64,000 nucleotides of DNA from Arthrinium phaeospermum. Taxonomy: Eukaryota > Ascomycota > Sordariomycetes > Amphisphaeriales > Apiosporaceae. Positions 35,701 through 41,277 of the stretch are shown one piece after another. A model generated the notes under the pieces. The model was given only the letters and a program-made list of their open reading frames with translations. It searched no databases and was not told the origin of the DNA. The stretch lies in assembly GCA_006503535.1 (NCBI GenBank), contig QYRS01000001.1, positions 3,038,001 to 3,102,000 on the forward strand. Direction: 5' to 3'. The translations under genes and the position numbers were made by a program. Position 1 is the first letter of the stretch. Each line of letters begins with the position of its first letter.

Positions 35701-35870
35701 GGTCGGTCAAGTGGGTCAAGGACGAGCTTGGCAACACGGTCGGTATCAAGACCGAGGCGTTCCTGGATACGTTCCCGTTCCAGTACTACCTCATTGTGCA
35801 CGATCTGCAGGACTTACCTGCCGCGTTGGCTGGCTTGTTGAGGAGTTGGTTTGCTGAGGTCAATGCATAA
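20793..35870 (+). CDS. MDN1: midasin (AAA+ ribosome-assembly ATPase, Rea1/MDN1)
   Basis: One uninterrupted frame of 5025 codons, close to the ~4900 aa of yeast Rea1. Order: N-terminal helical domain (~1-290); six fused AAA+ modules with Walker A lysines at K329 (GLAGSGKT), K660 (GETGIGKT), K1111 (GPTSAGKT), K1426 (GETGCGKT), K1806 (GSPGVGKT) and K2116 (GPSGSGKS); Walker B-type stretches such as WVLLDEINLASPDTLE and WIVLDELNLAPTDVLE; a long helical linker (~2450-4130); a D/E-rich flexible segment (~4150-4700, bases ~33240-34900); and the MIDAS domain with metal-site motif D4798-D-S4800-K-S4802 followed by LGFGGNTFMAHDFTEPF. Midasin pulls assembly factors Ytm1 and Rsa4 off pre-60S particles in nucleolus and nucleoplasm using ATP. 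The absence of introns across 15 kb is notable. All motifs are intact. Confidence 0.98.
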   Translation: MATIDVSSNRAYLLSDEQLMTHLPPEILQVIRSHDPTNFLDAVAATALIPQYTSQVFVYFEEVFADICARWVLKPRIEGQEDQIINAFARILPFAPYLSVFLEQYLSETSVAPTEPGSRPFRVNSLNLPSITKSPASTLTPALIAVWRLLNFDKKAYRQIVEPSWMQMLFNHPEPPVRYLAIRIFCILMSASDSRLEALIQQHIPRIEGGSDSISSPERQMPLVDDFDGQKLDLTFLSLCEKQRAREIENLRKELKDIPDVQTDRFPPLNLTPLVVRYGATLLPRPQGSPQTPSSLVLTETTMANLECLTQSLHEFGPVMLHGLAGSGKTSAVHELARELGMESSMVTLHLNEQTDAKMLIGLYSTDSKPGSFSWRPGVLTTAVREGRWVLIEDLDRAPNEVMSTLLPLVERGELVIPSRGETIRAPSGFRLFATVRTTKGMYGQESLPTLLGQRFWHSVAIRMPQPSELQEMVLGTYPLLRLYAPMIISVYNRLCALPTRASGGGRTVADRPVTPRDLLKWCRRLSQLLVASGCRTGKESISDETKYSMFMEAADCFCGSIPSLEAKAVIVSSIAEEMHVAPQMREHYVQAHIPRFEETPRDIKVGRVSLTKRPRANRITKVKKTFANTNHAKRVLEQIAVAVKLREPTLLVGETGIGKTTVVQQLADLLGHKLVAVNLSQQSEVGDLLGGFKPVNVRTLAVPLKEEFEDLFATTGISATKNQKYLEQIGKFIAKGQWPKVLKLWREAPKMFSKILAELQTRSAQANDNPPAEDGPVAKRRKTESKLQSLLNLQPRWDSFSRALDQFAVQISGGSGTFAFAFVEGNIVKAARNGDWVLLDEINLASPDTLESIADLLASGPNDEPSLLLSETGEIERVVAHPEFRIFGAMNPATDIGKRDLPLGLRSRFTELYVSSPDKDLKDLLTIIKAYLKSNSSKDEQAADDIARLYLKTKALADEKRLVDGANEVPHFSLRTLTRVLTYVNDIAPMYGLRRALYEGFSMGFLTLLSKQSEDILVPEIRLHLLENRGNPKSLLSQQPKHPGDNKQYVRFQNKNKDRHYWLLQGDEVPREREDYIITPSVERNLLNLVRATSTRRFPVLIQGPTSAGKTSMIEFLANYSGNKFVRINNHEHTDLQEYLGTYVSGADGKLHFQEGLLVQALRQGHWIVLDELNLAPTDVLEALNRLLDDNRELLIPETQEVVRPHENFMLFATQNPPGLYGGRKVLSRAFRNRFLELHYDDIPEDELETILQKRSVHTAPSDCKRIVQVYKELSRLRQTNRLFENKDSFATLRDLFRWALRGANTRVPTLPGATPREEMANQGFMLLAERVRNEEERIAVKDVIETVFHNNKNSDGSMKKDKPSIEPQLLYSARRSPFLTQLQSVENAQGVVWTQAMRRLYVLVAQALSNNEPVLLVGETGCGKTTVCQLLAEALGKELHIVNAHQNTETGDLIGSQRPVRNRGAIADTLRQDLLQVLQTLGLEVRDDLDELLQQYHALEKGQLESIPEDMRQKIESAEIKSKALFEWADGSLVHAMRSGQYFLLDEISLADDSVLERLNSVLEPSRTLLLAEKGIDNSFVEATEGFQFFATMNPGGDFGKKELSPALRNRFTEIWVPGLSADGDVLQIVSSKLKPKLQRYAESIVKFSYWFGQQFRSTSTAAFSIRDILVWARFINESTHIKSDSAVIHGAATVFIDTLGANPSALIAMDPKSMDGQRQQCLDKLSELLRCDATKIYRAPLELSIEAGKLAIGDFSIARAANDDFETGFALHAPTTKLNAMRVIRALQVQKPILLEGSPGVGKTTLVSALARACGQPLTRINLSDQTDLMDLFGTDVPVEGAEAGHFAWRDAPFLRAMQNGEWVLLDEMNLASQSVLEGLNACLDHRGEVYISELDQSFKRHPNFRLFAAQNPHHQGGGRKGLPSSFVNRFIVVYADVFTETDLLMIAQHNFPNVPAETVKNLISFISSLDEEVVVRRSFGASGAPWEFNLRDTLRWLQLLTSQDPLLATAKVDDFLDIVIRQRFRGVHDRQFVNKLFANAFQSAPKDHQLYHNRNSTILQTGLALLQRDPLVQLQASPCIDEVVRLHEIESLLICIKQNLPCILAGPSGSGKSTLLQHVASLVGKPLVVFPMNADVDAMDLVGGFEQHDPLREVNQTLKELEQVVRESVLKMVPQASPQAAVDLLNALESRDERADASEYLTSKLQSLRSQTQSGTPLSDLVNKAHSLLSQENGIRDPTFEWLDGIIVKALQKGEWLVLDNANLCSASVLDRLNSLLEPNGFLIINEHCGPNGEPRIIEPHPDFRVFLTMDPRYGELSRAMRNRAIEIYLDHVDVSTPAHVHRMAQVESSLRRFETLDSALLLDASENELPFGQVAADSLSKTDMAIYEQYRAVAKAKILPRDSDVVSSYSEKIHTTYDHRLEPLEQFLASDSLVTIELDTAIRKLHGSLDASISMGFGSVQPRHPLQNSTIVPLLQGSDKGLPIWLGICYEVSLNLVRAQKHLRDQEIQAQGRQPSLLNRLQRSSLSGNIAAVSKDSTVGAHKFLSGTLQAVEAFLCGQIANPGPWQQRAHALGGIMLYWWRTLHLLSAQTATFEKFDEARFQAHLGQGADMLAKYTNQTQDTFMHELLVYLVRGLNESFVTGFKLSTGLSMEPLWKAYRPLPITNANTSELVQRIESLAPKFDKVKWNTRASAKNLSQIMTSLVQVYGIVRNDEPNCGDLIKSLDTEIEKLAAQVDEKEYIPPNLTKEFEYLRQLIVLESLVAQKALPAVDETVVLSDLPILAQMRLQSATPTSKPLQLIGYLMGTKAARPIAEDKQFELAHPWTETLSANIASKLANIDSSTLQSLSMLEAELPVLAHQISKYSGSVTGDSLEKLGDVLLMLMKSTVTTLGPDFASAFDALQRELTEDLQEAQVGFDEKGLHYESLRSMQIYGDNGHLPHMVSQHFVPSLVSLFAAKRDDRMKRALLANAWLQFSLALIKLYIPDKMFDPQLRPLVDLESYEEHVSSLGAQLSSVNRFEVFFTGQPNNLRGQLVEEEIRVLGDKPALSETIYRSPSSDDQTSEHRAIQGEFNGVLKAVLGADILSALSQHCFGSEVATQQLQVIRQNVAQIVARLTLPKSNHYEDLSMPAINILHCLDIGLSLGEGSPLMGNSTDSISKSLSQCVPFMNGSLAGFSKEGAKPKGMDLLRYAATCVAVEGPDALSSSLRDAVFEAVHSFYGQWSLKLESDRKAEEERRSLYRFKGSFEDEEAAEQAAFDELFPTFDAEGESNGEPKPAPVRDSRGLAIELAKLHRNIFLTPLDPSESIKSLWDSALRQASRDQASGLSDRTLLSPTLQVLQDKMADYNANETRPNYNFYTTENLPEARKLVSLVNDTRARFRQLQKVDEIGHLQPLQDVVQACDDVLEQVHSMPLAKLITPVERLHGFVYEWQNGGWASKIHGSPVLYDRLTDMLISWRRLELSTWGKLFDMELKKCEDDANSWWFIAYQAVIAGPLEMAEAGSDLQHHAASLLKTLETYFSTAEFGQFASRMSLLKQLQKQVALLVEDWPVMSAINRAVQNFIAYYARFERSVQEAIKSGKAPIEKQMKDVLLVASWKDTNITALRESARKSHLKLFRVVKKFRDVLGQPMKSIIDTGLPDETIQNLANGQVALMTAEVDDKALAFCQRSIPKWASDHKRVANAHRTVEIMTKLGSSPSSSVDVASELDSFLSELETSAAQLRKETPPFLTEENTRLVKHLKTRKRKLFAGVLSDLREMGFHYNLGTDALAKQDSTAMILSKLEPYTAEGSDSAEYYFHKLLDLMPRVRNASQTHSEDLTGAEVSRSTGFVEGMLHVILAQRTTLATTHQRLDKLTSTVRQIESIAALDSNRLQKQSKTTNVSATATWATQIIDVAIQLVQIHAKFGGIDNSQISNKLKSWRAALQTATEAKIENPLPQYLLSDADLKTERTIASCLDEIKQGMVELCNARPDLAFVFEQVQLWTSVDEQPVQIHDKTQSLEKHFLPAVKSLTDSMLVAVEQFNKAVAKIPTSTEESAWLTMSDEAMVASLKSLHLDKIQTALDRALSILLQLNLEDGHVNQLAKSLAAASYPIVKQYSTICQHAVAAYGKLNHSTSHIAFSLSKHFVQLAGQGFCTPQEQSDEKAEGEGQMEGGTGLGQGEGAEDISKDIQPDEDLSELAQEKNQESKQEEIEDEKDAVDMADGELEGEMGSVAGEDDDEKGSQSGDEDEDDEMDEEAGDVDDLDPNTVDEKMWDGEKEDDAEKEQEGENKNGKQDKDEQTAANDKADKDKNQAEEEGGEGEQDAEEEEELGAEQDEDVQYDEPNRQDQNVEEQDALALPDDMDLDGKDEDDMSSIGDDDLDELSDVEEKDTDEKAEDKAEDSDMGSENGDAADTTAPADEQKEDEDATDKPEDDNAEGEADQEMAENPEEQPEEREDKEQPSFDQANPNTDNVAPSDVINGGQDQDANQTDDQDTSQDNTAQRESGEMGESAADQDTSTGDKGSIAKSQEQPAQSEGDDLQDSTVDQPFKALGDALEKWHRQQREIKQAQAEELKDAAEKNNDEMAPKEFQHLQNDEMAADTQAIGTTTEEESRPFDDTMAIDDENEDPDSRVMPEEDEQTADDANDADKMDTSEPLEAQDKAEAQREEGRTGVSTRKGAYDREVTPPMDGADREDQDEEESVDETSVQLSSTYITEPTSDLREFDEAMKQWTDFQAKTNPLSLALTSQLRLILTPSQSTKLSGSYRTGKRLNIKRIIPYIASSYKRDKIWMRRAIPTKRSYQILLCVDDSKSMGESASGQLALESFVMVSRALTLLEVGQVGVLGFGGNTFMAHDFTEPFASHDAGAKVLQRFSFQQDHTDIRGLVRDTIARFRAARLQNPGRGGEDLWQLALILSDGLTPSQEHDEIRRLLREAMEERIMIVFIIMDDARSKNKPQSQSQQSGAVAQNKVSSGGVLNLRSVKWVKDELGNTVGIKTEAFLDTFPFQYYLIVHDLQDLPAALAGLLRSWFAEVNA

Positions 35871-36344
35871 GTGCTTTTTAGGAGATGATTGGAGTTAGGG
35901 GATAGGGGTTGTGTTAGTTGCATTTTCATGTTTTGTGTAGTTCGCATTTTCATAGTAAAAACATGTAATTTCTTCACTTTGGGGATCTACGTGAAATATT
36001 TCGCCGTTTCTTTCGCAATCTTTGTAGAAGGATATGGCTCGCGTACGTGGTTTCGCAAACCGTTGGGTTTCGGTTTGCGTCCAGGGCCGAGCAGCATTTG
36101 GCGGCAAGTTAACTGGCGATCATTGGGGAACACCGATAGCACTGAACTTCTTATGCACTCTCTCATATGTAAGTCGATGCCAGTCTATTAGCCTACGGGC
36201 TGACCAAATCCCCAAATCGCGCTTCGTTCTCTATTTGTGCAGTCTCAAAATGCGACCCAACTTCAATGGGATCCTGTAGTTCACGTAATCATCGTAGCTG
36301 TCAATTCCCAAGCAAATGCAGATCGTCCCGTTTCGCAGATCATC
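35871..36344. other. convergent intergenic region
   Basis: 3' flanks of MDN1 (+) and the last array gene (-). No detectable remnant of a further array module. Confidence 0.55.
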
Positions 36345-37102
36345 TTATGTCATCAGGCGGTTCAACTGCTCATATTCTGTTAGCTGGCGCTGGACTATCA
36401 GTGATGGGGGGGTCTTCTTACCTTGCGCTTCTTGGAACTCTGCGACTGTGGTTCTACCTTCACAACGACGAGCTCCTTGGACTGCATATGGACGTCCTTC
36501 TCAGTCACGATGTCTTTGCCCTCTGTTGCAGAAGTTAGTATCAACGGTGCATTGTACGTCCATGGCGATGCCGGACTTACCGGGCAAAGCAAACGTGATG
36601 AAGCCGGTGTCTCGGGCACGATCGCCCTTGGAAAGGTGCGCGGTCAAGTCTGCGGCATCGCTCTTCTTGATCGCGCCTTTGAATAGGGCCTTCCAGTCTA
36701 CGAGGACATCGTCCACCGAGTTGAGCTCATTGTCAGCCAGCTTGTCGATGATCTCGTCCCAGCGGGAAGGATTCTCGTTGGCCCAACCACCTATGAAGTG
36801 GCAGGTTAGTAAGTCCAGGACTGCGCATAGTATTATTATTGGTCTGGGAGGAGGGACGAACCGATCAGATCAGTGAGGTCCGCGACGAATCTCAACTGGA
36901 GATGCAGCAGCGAAACCTCCTTGGCCGAGCCTCGGTAGGCGAAGTGGAAGTCGGTTCGGCATTGGTGCTTCAAGGTGTTGTACCATCGACCGTCGCTGAA
37001 CTTGTCTCCTCGGACGTCTGCCAATGCGGCGGCCAGGTTGAACGTCGAAACGTTTGCCCGAGCCAAGCCGGGAGGCCAAGTAGCGGGCTGGTCGGGATCC
37101 AT
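36345..37102 (-). CDS. tandem-array family protein, single module (array gene 1), unknown function
   Basis: Four-exon model: 37102-36862, 36790-36581, 36522-36422, 36365-36345, giving 190 aa. I do not recognise the family. The N-terminal half (STFNLAAALADVRG, GRWYNTLKHQC, VSLLHLQLRFVADL) and C-terminal half (RWDEIIDKLADNELNSVDDV, DWKALFKGAIKKSDAADLTA, DTGFITF) match the module shared with the three genes upstream. The first intron falls after codon 80 in phase 1, as in every copy, but its donor is GTTCGT rather than GTAAGT. The third exon ends SQSSKKRK, a nuclear-localisation-like basic motif; without splicing there the chain would end KKRKVRRPPHH. No signal peptide or membrane helix is seen; the fold is probably mainly helical. 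The last exon (LNRLMT) is the least certain. Confidence 0.6.
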
Positions 37103-37712
37103 TGCGCAGTTGGTTGTGTTGATGGGGAGATGGAAAGAGTTGGTCTTTTTTTGGTCTGGATGACGGTGGGGGGGAGGTGCGAAGGTGCGGAAGGTATCGT
37201 GATGGGACAACGTTAGCAAAGTAACCCACGATTTGGCAACTTCCGGTAATAACTATCAGTTGTTATCACCTTGGGGTATTTTATAGGTACGAAAATCCAT
37301 TTGTTCAAAACAAAACATTGGCATTGGTCCAGTCCTCGCCTTGGATTCCTTTGACCACGGGTACCTGTCGTGGCGGGTAGGAGCACGCCTTTGCTTCAGG
37401 AAGCTCTGATGGCCTTGCGTTCCGCAAGTCACAATTTGTTCGGAACACATAGAAGGCGTAAACATAATAATATTGTCCAGCAATACTTCCATAACGCTCG
37501 AAGTGATTAGGAAGCCATGCAATTGGTGTTGCCAAATTCTATTCTGCAGTACCAATTGTCTCCATAGCCATAAGAACCTCATCCTCAAGACCCGAAGAGA
37601 GGTCTGAAAGCCGTGATGTGAGATGTACGCATTCCTACTCCCCTTTGATGATCTTCAGTCAGTTTCGATGAACTTCCTTTCTGGCGTCTCGCTTGTCATC
37701 CTGTGGCAGAGT
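37103..37712. other. array spacer between gene 1 and gene 2
   Basis: 610 bp: promoter of array gene 1 and 3' flank of the two-module gene. Contains GTACCTG at 37361 followed by GGGTAGGAGCA to 37385. The stretch near 37644 (CTTTGATGATCTTCAGTCAGTTTC) resembles one at about 39320 (CTTTGATGGGCATCAGTACGTTTC), so 3' flanks were duplicated together with the genes. Confidence 0.5.
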
Positions 37713-38922
37713 TCAGCCATGGGGGCGTTTTACTCCCGAATAAAGGTCCTTCATCGTCAACGTATCCAGGCCATCTAGTTACGTTGTTAGCCCTGATTAA
37801 ACATGTTCTCCAGTGGAACAATATACTTACTGCGGTTTCCAAAGGTAATAAACCCACTGTCCTCCATACGCAGGCCCTGGGAAAGGTGCTTCACAAGATC
37901 CACCGCTGCTGTCTTCTCCAATGCACCCGTGAACAGTCTCTGCCAATCCACGAGGACGTCATCGGCGGAATTCAGTTCGTATACTTCCATGCTGCTGATA
38001 ACCGTAAGCCAGGGGTTATCGTCCTGGCCATCGCAATCGTCATCTTGTGAGGGAACCATATGTCAGCCTTCTCGAGGAGCCACGCTGTGAAATGTCTCAG
38101 AAATAACTTACCAACCACTCGGTATACTTCATAGGTAAAATTTACTTGAAGGTATAGCAATGAAACATTGCGACAGCCTTTCTTGGGGGCTTCTAATTGT
38201 CCTGGCCAATCCACGTCAAGTTCATATCTGCATACGTTTTTCAGAACGTTCTCGAACCAGTGACGATCATCGAAATCACTCTTCTTCATGCCCTCTAACG
38301 CTTCTGCAAGGTTGAAAGTGGAAGTGTGTGCCAGCTTCAGTCCCTGGTGCCATGTATTGGGTTTGTCGAGATCCATTCTGCCATCGCTTGGCTTAGCCAA
38401 GGTTCCCGGCGTCATCGGTGTCACGAAGGTGAATTTCGCGAGTGAGAGTTCACCACCTTTCGCAATATGATTAATTGCGTCTTGTGCGGTTCTCTCCATC
38501 TTGGCTTGATCGAACAATTCACCGGCCTTGATCACGAAGTCGGCAGGGCCATTTCTGTCTCTTGAAATCTCGGCCATCATCTTCTCCCAGCCGGATTCGG
38601 GCGCGATACCGCCAACTGCGAAACATTAGATCATGAACTTGGCTGTGCCATATTGGTGCCTTTACTTACGAACTCCGCGGTACAAGCAGGTTAAGAATTC
38701 TACTTGCGCGAACAGCAGCGATACGGTCGAATTTCCGTATCTGAGTTGGAGATTGTAGCATTGCATCTGGATTTCATTGAACCAGGAAGTCTGGACATAG
38801 TCGAGGGGAAGGGTAGCCTTGAATCTCCGAGCGGCTTCAAGGAAGTCAAACTCTACCACCGGCAGGTTGACGACCCTAATGCCGAATGGCGGGTTTCCTG
38901 CGTTGAGATGTGCAGCATTCAT
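37713..38922 (-). CDS. tandem-array family protein, two-module fusion (array gene 2), unknown function
   Basis: Exons 38922-38670, 38615-38112, 38043-37831, 37774-37713, 343 aa. Exon 2 contains, without any stop, the C-terminal half of one module (ESGWEKMMAEISRDRNGPAD ... AINHIAKGGELSLAKFTFVT), a ~17-residue linker (TPGTLAKPSDGR) and the complete N-terminal half of a second module beginning MDLDKPNTWHQGLKLAHTST (M165). Exon 3 gives the second C-terminal half (ELNSADDVLVDWQRLFTGAL, HLSQG, DSGFITFG). Both half-boundaries are phase-1 introns at the family position. The first module resembles array genes 3 and 4; the second resembles array gene 1. It lacks the KKRK ending, finishing SGVKRPHG. Function is unknown; no catalytic motif seen. 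A second transcript starting at M165 is possible. Confidence 0.6.
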
Positions 38923-39370
38923 GATTTCGAGGAGCGCTTGGCTTAGCTGTGGTGCAGGTCTGATGGAAAGATGGGGAGGTAAATTCGTTCCAGATGGAAT
39001 GATGGCAAATGGGTACTATTTGTACCTGCAGGTCAGATATCCAGGCAGGAACAAGAAAATGGACAGGCCCAGTTGGAAGGAACATTCGTGGGCAATTCAA
39101 TTTCACCTCACCTAATTGTGAAAGGAATACATAAAATGGGAAGGTAGGGGGCATTGTTTAACAATATTTCTACAATGCTTGAACCCAACAGAAACGCATG
39201 CAATTGGAATCAGTCCAGATATGATAGTAGGAGCAAATATATCTCTATTCATACGATCTCATTACCGAGTCTCGAAGGAGTAGTCTAGAAGCCATAGAGT
39301 CGACCACATCCCTGCCCTCTTTGATGGGCATCAGTACGTTTCCCCGTGTATTTCTCTCATCCTATTTTCC
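38923..39370. other. array spacer between gene 2 and gene 3
   Basis: 448 bp: promoter of the two-module gene and 3' flank of array gene 3. Around 39022-39055 lies GTACCTG, a 14-bp spacer, then AGGCAGGAACA, closely matching the arrangement upstream of gene 3. Confidence 0.5.
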
Positions 39371-40263
39371 TTACTGGAAATGCGCAGGGTTTAGCTACTG
39401 TCGATCTAGACTTCCCTATTAGCTATTACGAAGTCGCACTTTGAGTGAGCTGCTTACCTTGCGCTTCTTGTTGCTGGAGGTGGATGAAGAAGTCTCTCCT
39501 GGAATCTCCGACTCATCATCGCCATCTGCCTCGGAATTGCCTTCTTTATCCTTGGTGAGATCAGCACCACCGGCCTTGGTAGCTACACGGATTGCTGGTA
39601 TAATGAAAGCCGGCGTCTTCTTGTTGCTGGAGGTGGGCGGAGATGTCTCTCCTAAGATCTCAGACTCGTCATCGCCATCTGCCTCGGAATTGCCTTCTTC
39701 ATCCTTGATGAGATCAGCACCATCGGTCTTGGTAGCTACACGGACTTCTGGAATAATAATTACCGGCGTTTTCTTGTCCTGCGAGGGTTGGTAGTATGCG
39801 ATGCATTCAAGCAGCTCCTCCGCGCTTTCCTTCTTTGCGGCTTGGCCGAAAACTTTACTGGCCCAGACTTCCACATCTTCCGGTCCATTGAGCTCACGTG
39901 AGATCATATCGGATATCTTTTCCCATCCAGACTTCGGTGCGGCGTCGCCGCCTGTGAAATACTGTTAGAAGACACCATTTTGGGGGGAGGTGGAGTTGGT
40001 GCCTTTCACTTACACACACGACGGTGCAAATCGCTGAGAAAAGTCACTTGCAAATACACCAGTGAGCAATCTCCCCACGGCCCCCTTGATTTTTTGGAAG
40101 TGCACTCCTTCTTGAGGACATTGAACCAGCGATCCTGAAGGTAGTCGGCAGAAAGGGTTCTCTTGAACCGCTCAATTGCTTCGAGAAAGTTGAAACGGAG
40201 CACCGCGGCAGCTGAACAGCCCAGAGGCAGATCATCTGGGTCGATAGATGCCTGCTGGTCCAT
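39371..40263 (-). CDS. tandem-array family protein with internal 51-residue duplication (array gene 3), unknown function
   Basis: Exons 40263-40014 and 39951-39458, then a final exon supplying only the TAA stop (39373-39371), 248 aa. If the last intron is retained, twelve residues (VSSSLKVRLRNS) are added. The start was chosen at 40263 by comparison with paralogues; an in-frame ATG lies 189 nt upstream. The module reads DPDDLPLGCSAAAVLRFNFL, DRWFNVLKKEC, CSLVYLQVTFLSDLHRRV, then SGWEKISDMISRELNGPEDV and AKKESAEELLECIAYYQ. After it come two 51-residue acidic repeats (each with RVATK, GADL and GNSEADGDDESEI) and the terminal SSNKKRK. The acidic repeats plus basic end suggest a disordered, possibly nuclear tail. 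Family not recognised. Confidence 0.6.
39470..39775 (-). repeat. 153-bp tandem duplication inside array gene 3
   Basis: Two adjacent copies, 39775-39623 and 39622-39470, each exactly 153 bp (51 codons), starting KKTP and ending TSSN. The copies differ at only a handful of residues (for example VIIIPEV against AFIIPAI), so the duplication is recent and keeps the frame. Confidence 0.9.
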
Positions 40264-40671
40264 GGTCGCACGAGATGGATTTCTGAACGTGGGTTGTAGA
40301 CGGTGTGCTTGATTGGCTGCTCGATGGGCTGTAGCAGAGACCTGGGCAGAAAATAAGGACCGTTGTGGGATAAATTTTACATGTACCTGGCCATGGGATA
40401 CCAAGGTAGGAGCAAACGGCGAAGTGTAAGGGAATCTTCGAAAGCACTCCACTTTTGGCCTACAGCATTACCTGTACCTGCCCTTGGTATTGCCCACCTG
40501 GCCGCTACCTGGTTCTTACTTAGGCATCCAATCAGGGCAGAGAACCATTGCATTGCTAGCTATTGATTTGCATATTATCTCTTCTCTTCCCCATGTTCTA
40601 CTCCAGCCAGCATGTTCGATGCACTTGAGAAACATATTCCGGCTGCCTATTGGGGAGGTACTGGTTGGCAG
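40264..40671. other. array spacer between gene 3 and gene 4
   Basis: 408 bp holding the promoter of array gene 3, with GTACCTG at 40383, a 14-bp spacer and AGGTAGGAGCA ending at 40414, and a second GTACCTG near 40472. Confidence 0.5.
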
Positions 40672-41277
40672 TCACTGATCCCATTTCAGCACCTCTCGGC
40701 TTTCTGCAGGTGCAGCCGTATTAGCCACAAGACAGGCTGTGGTGATGGTTGCTGGGCCCGTCCTGCCAGAAGTGTCGGCGCCGTATGCGAGGTATTCTAG
40801 CAAGTCCGCCTCGGTAGTTGCCTTCATTGCCAAGCTGAAGAGGTCAGAGGGAAACTGCGTGGAATCTCCGAGGCCATTGAGATAGGGTGAGATCATGCAT
40901 GGCATCTTCTCCCATCCGCATATCTCTGCGGCATCGCCGCCTGTCATGGGCAATTAGCAAGTCGTCCTGTTTTTGGACTAAGCGATCCGTTTGAAGGTCC
41001 CGTTACTTACACACCGAGCGGTACAGGCCCTTCAAGAAAAGCATCTGCAGGTATAGCAGTGATACTCGATCTGATACATCGTCCCTGTCCCCGCGACCGA
41101 ATTGCGAGTGCAGCTCGGAGCACTGCTTCTGGAGTATCTTGAGCATGAGTCCCGGATGTAGTCGGCGGGAAGCGTGTTCTTGAACTTGGCGATGGCGTCA
41201 AGGAAGTCGAACTTCAGCACACTTACAACAGATGTGCCCAAGGGCAAGTCGCCCGGATCGAAGAGTGCCTCGTTCAT
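40672..41277 (-). pseudogene. tandem-array family copy with apparent frameshift (array gene 4)
   Basis: Exon 1 41277-41011 and exon 2 40940-40672, same intron position as the paralogues (donor GTAAGT, junction giving RSV-C-GDAAEICGWEKM). The start MNEALFDPGDLPLGTSVVSV and KFDFLDAIAKFKNTLPADYI match array gene 3 (DPDDLPLG, FLEAIERFKRTLSADYL). At about 41147 the homology passes to the next frame: residues equivalent to WFNVLKKEC of gene 3 appear as MLKILQKQC one base out of phase, then VSLLYLQMLFLKGLYRSV. Exon 1 is 267 nt, whereas paralogues have 3n+1, so one base appears lost. Read literally, translation ends early at CRCFS. Exon 2 is otherwise intact (YLNGLGDSTQFPSDLFSLAM, LLEYLAYGA) and ends LKWDQ. 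Recent decay or a sequencing error would look the same. Confidence 0.55.
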
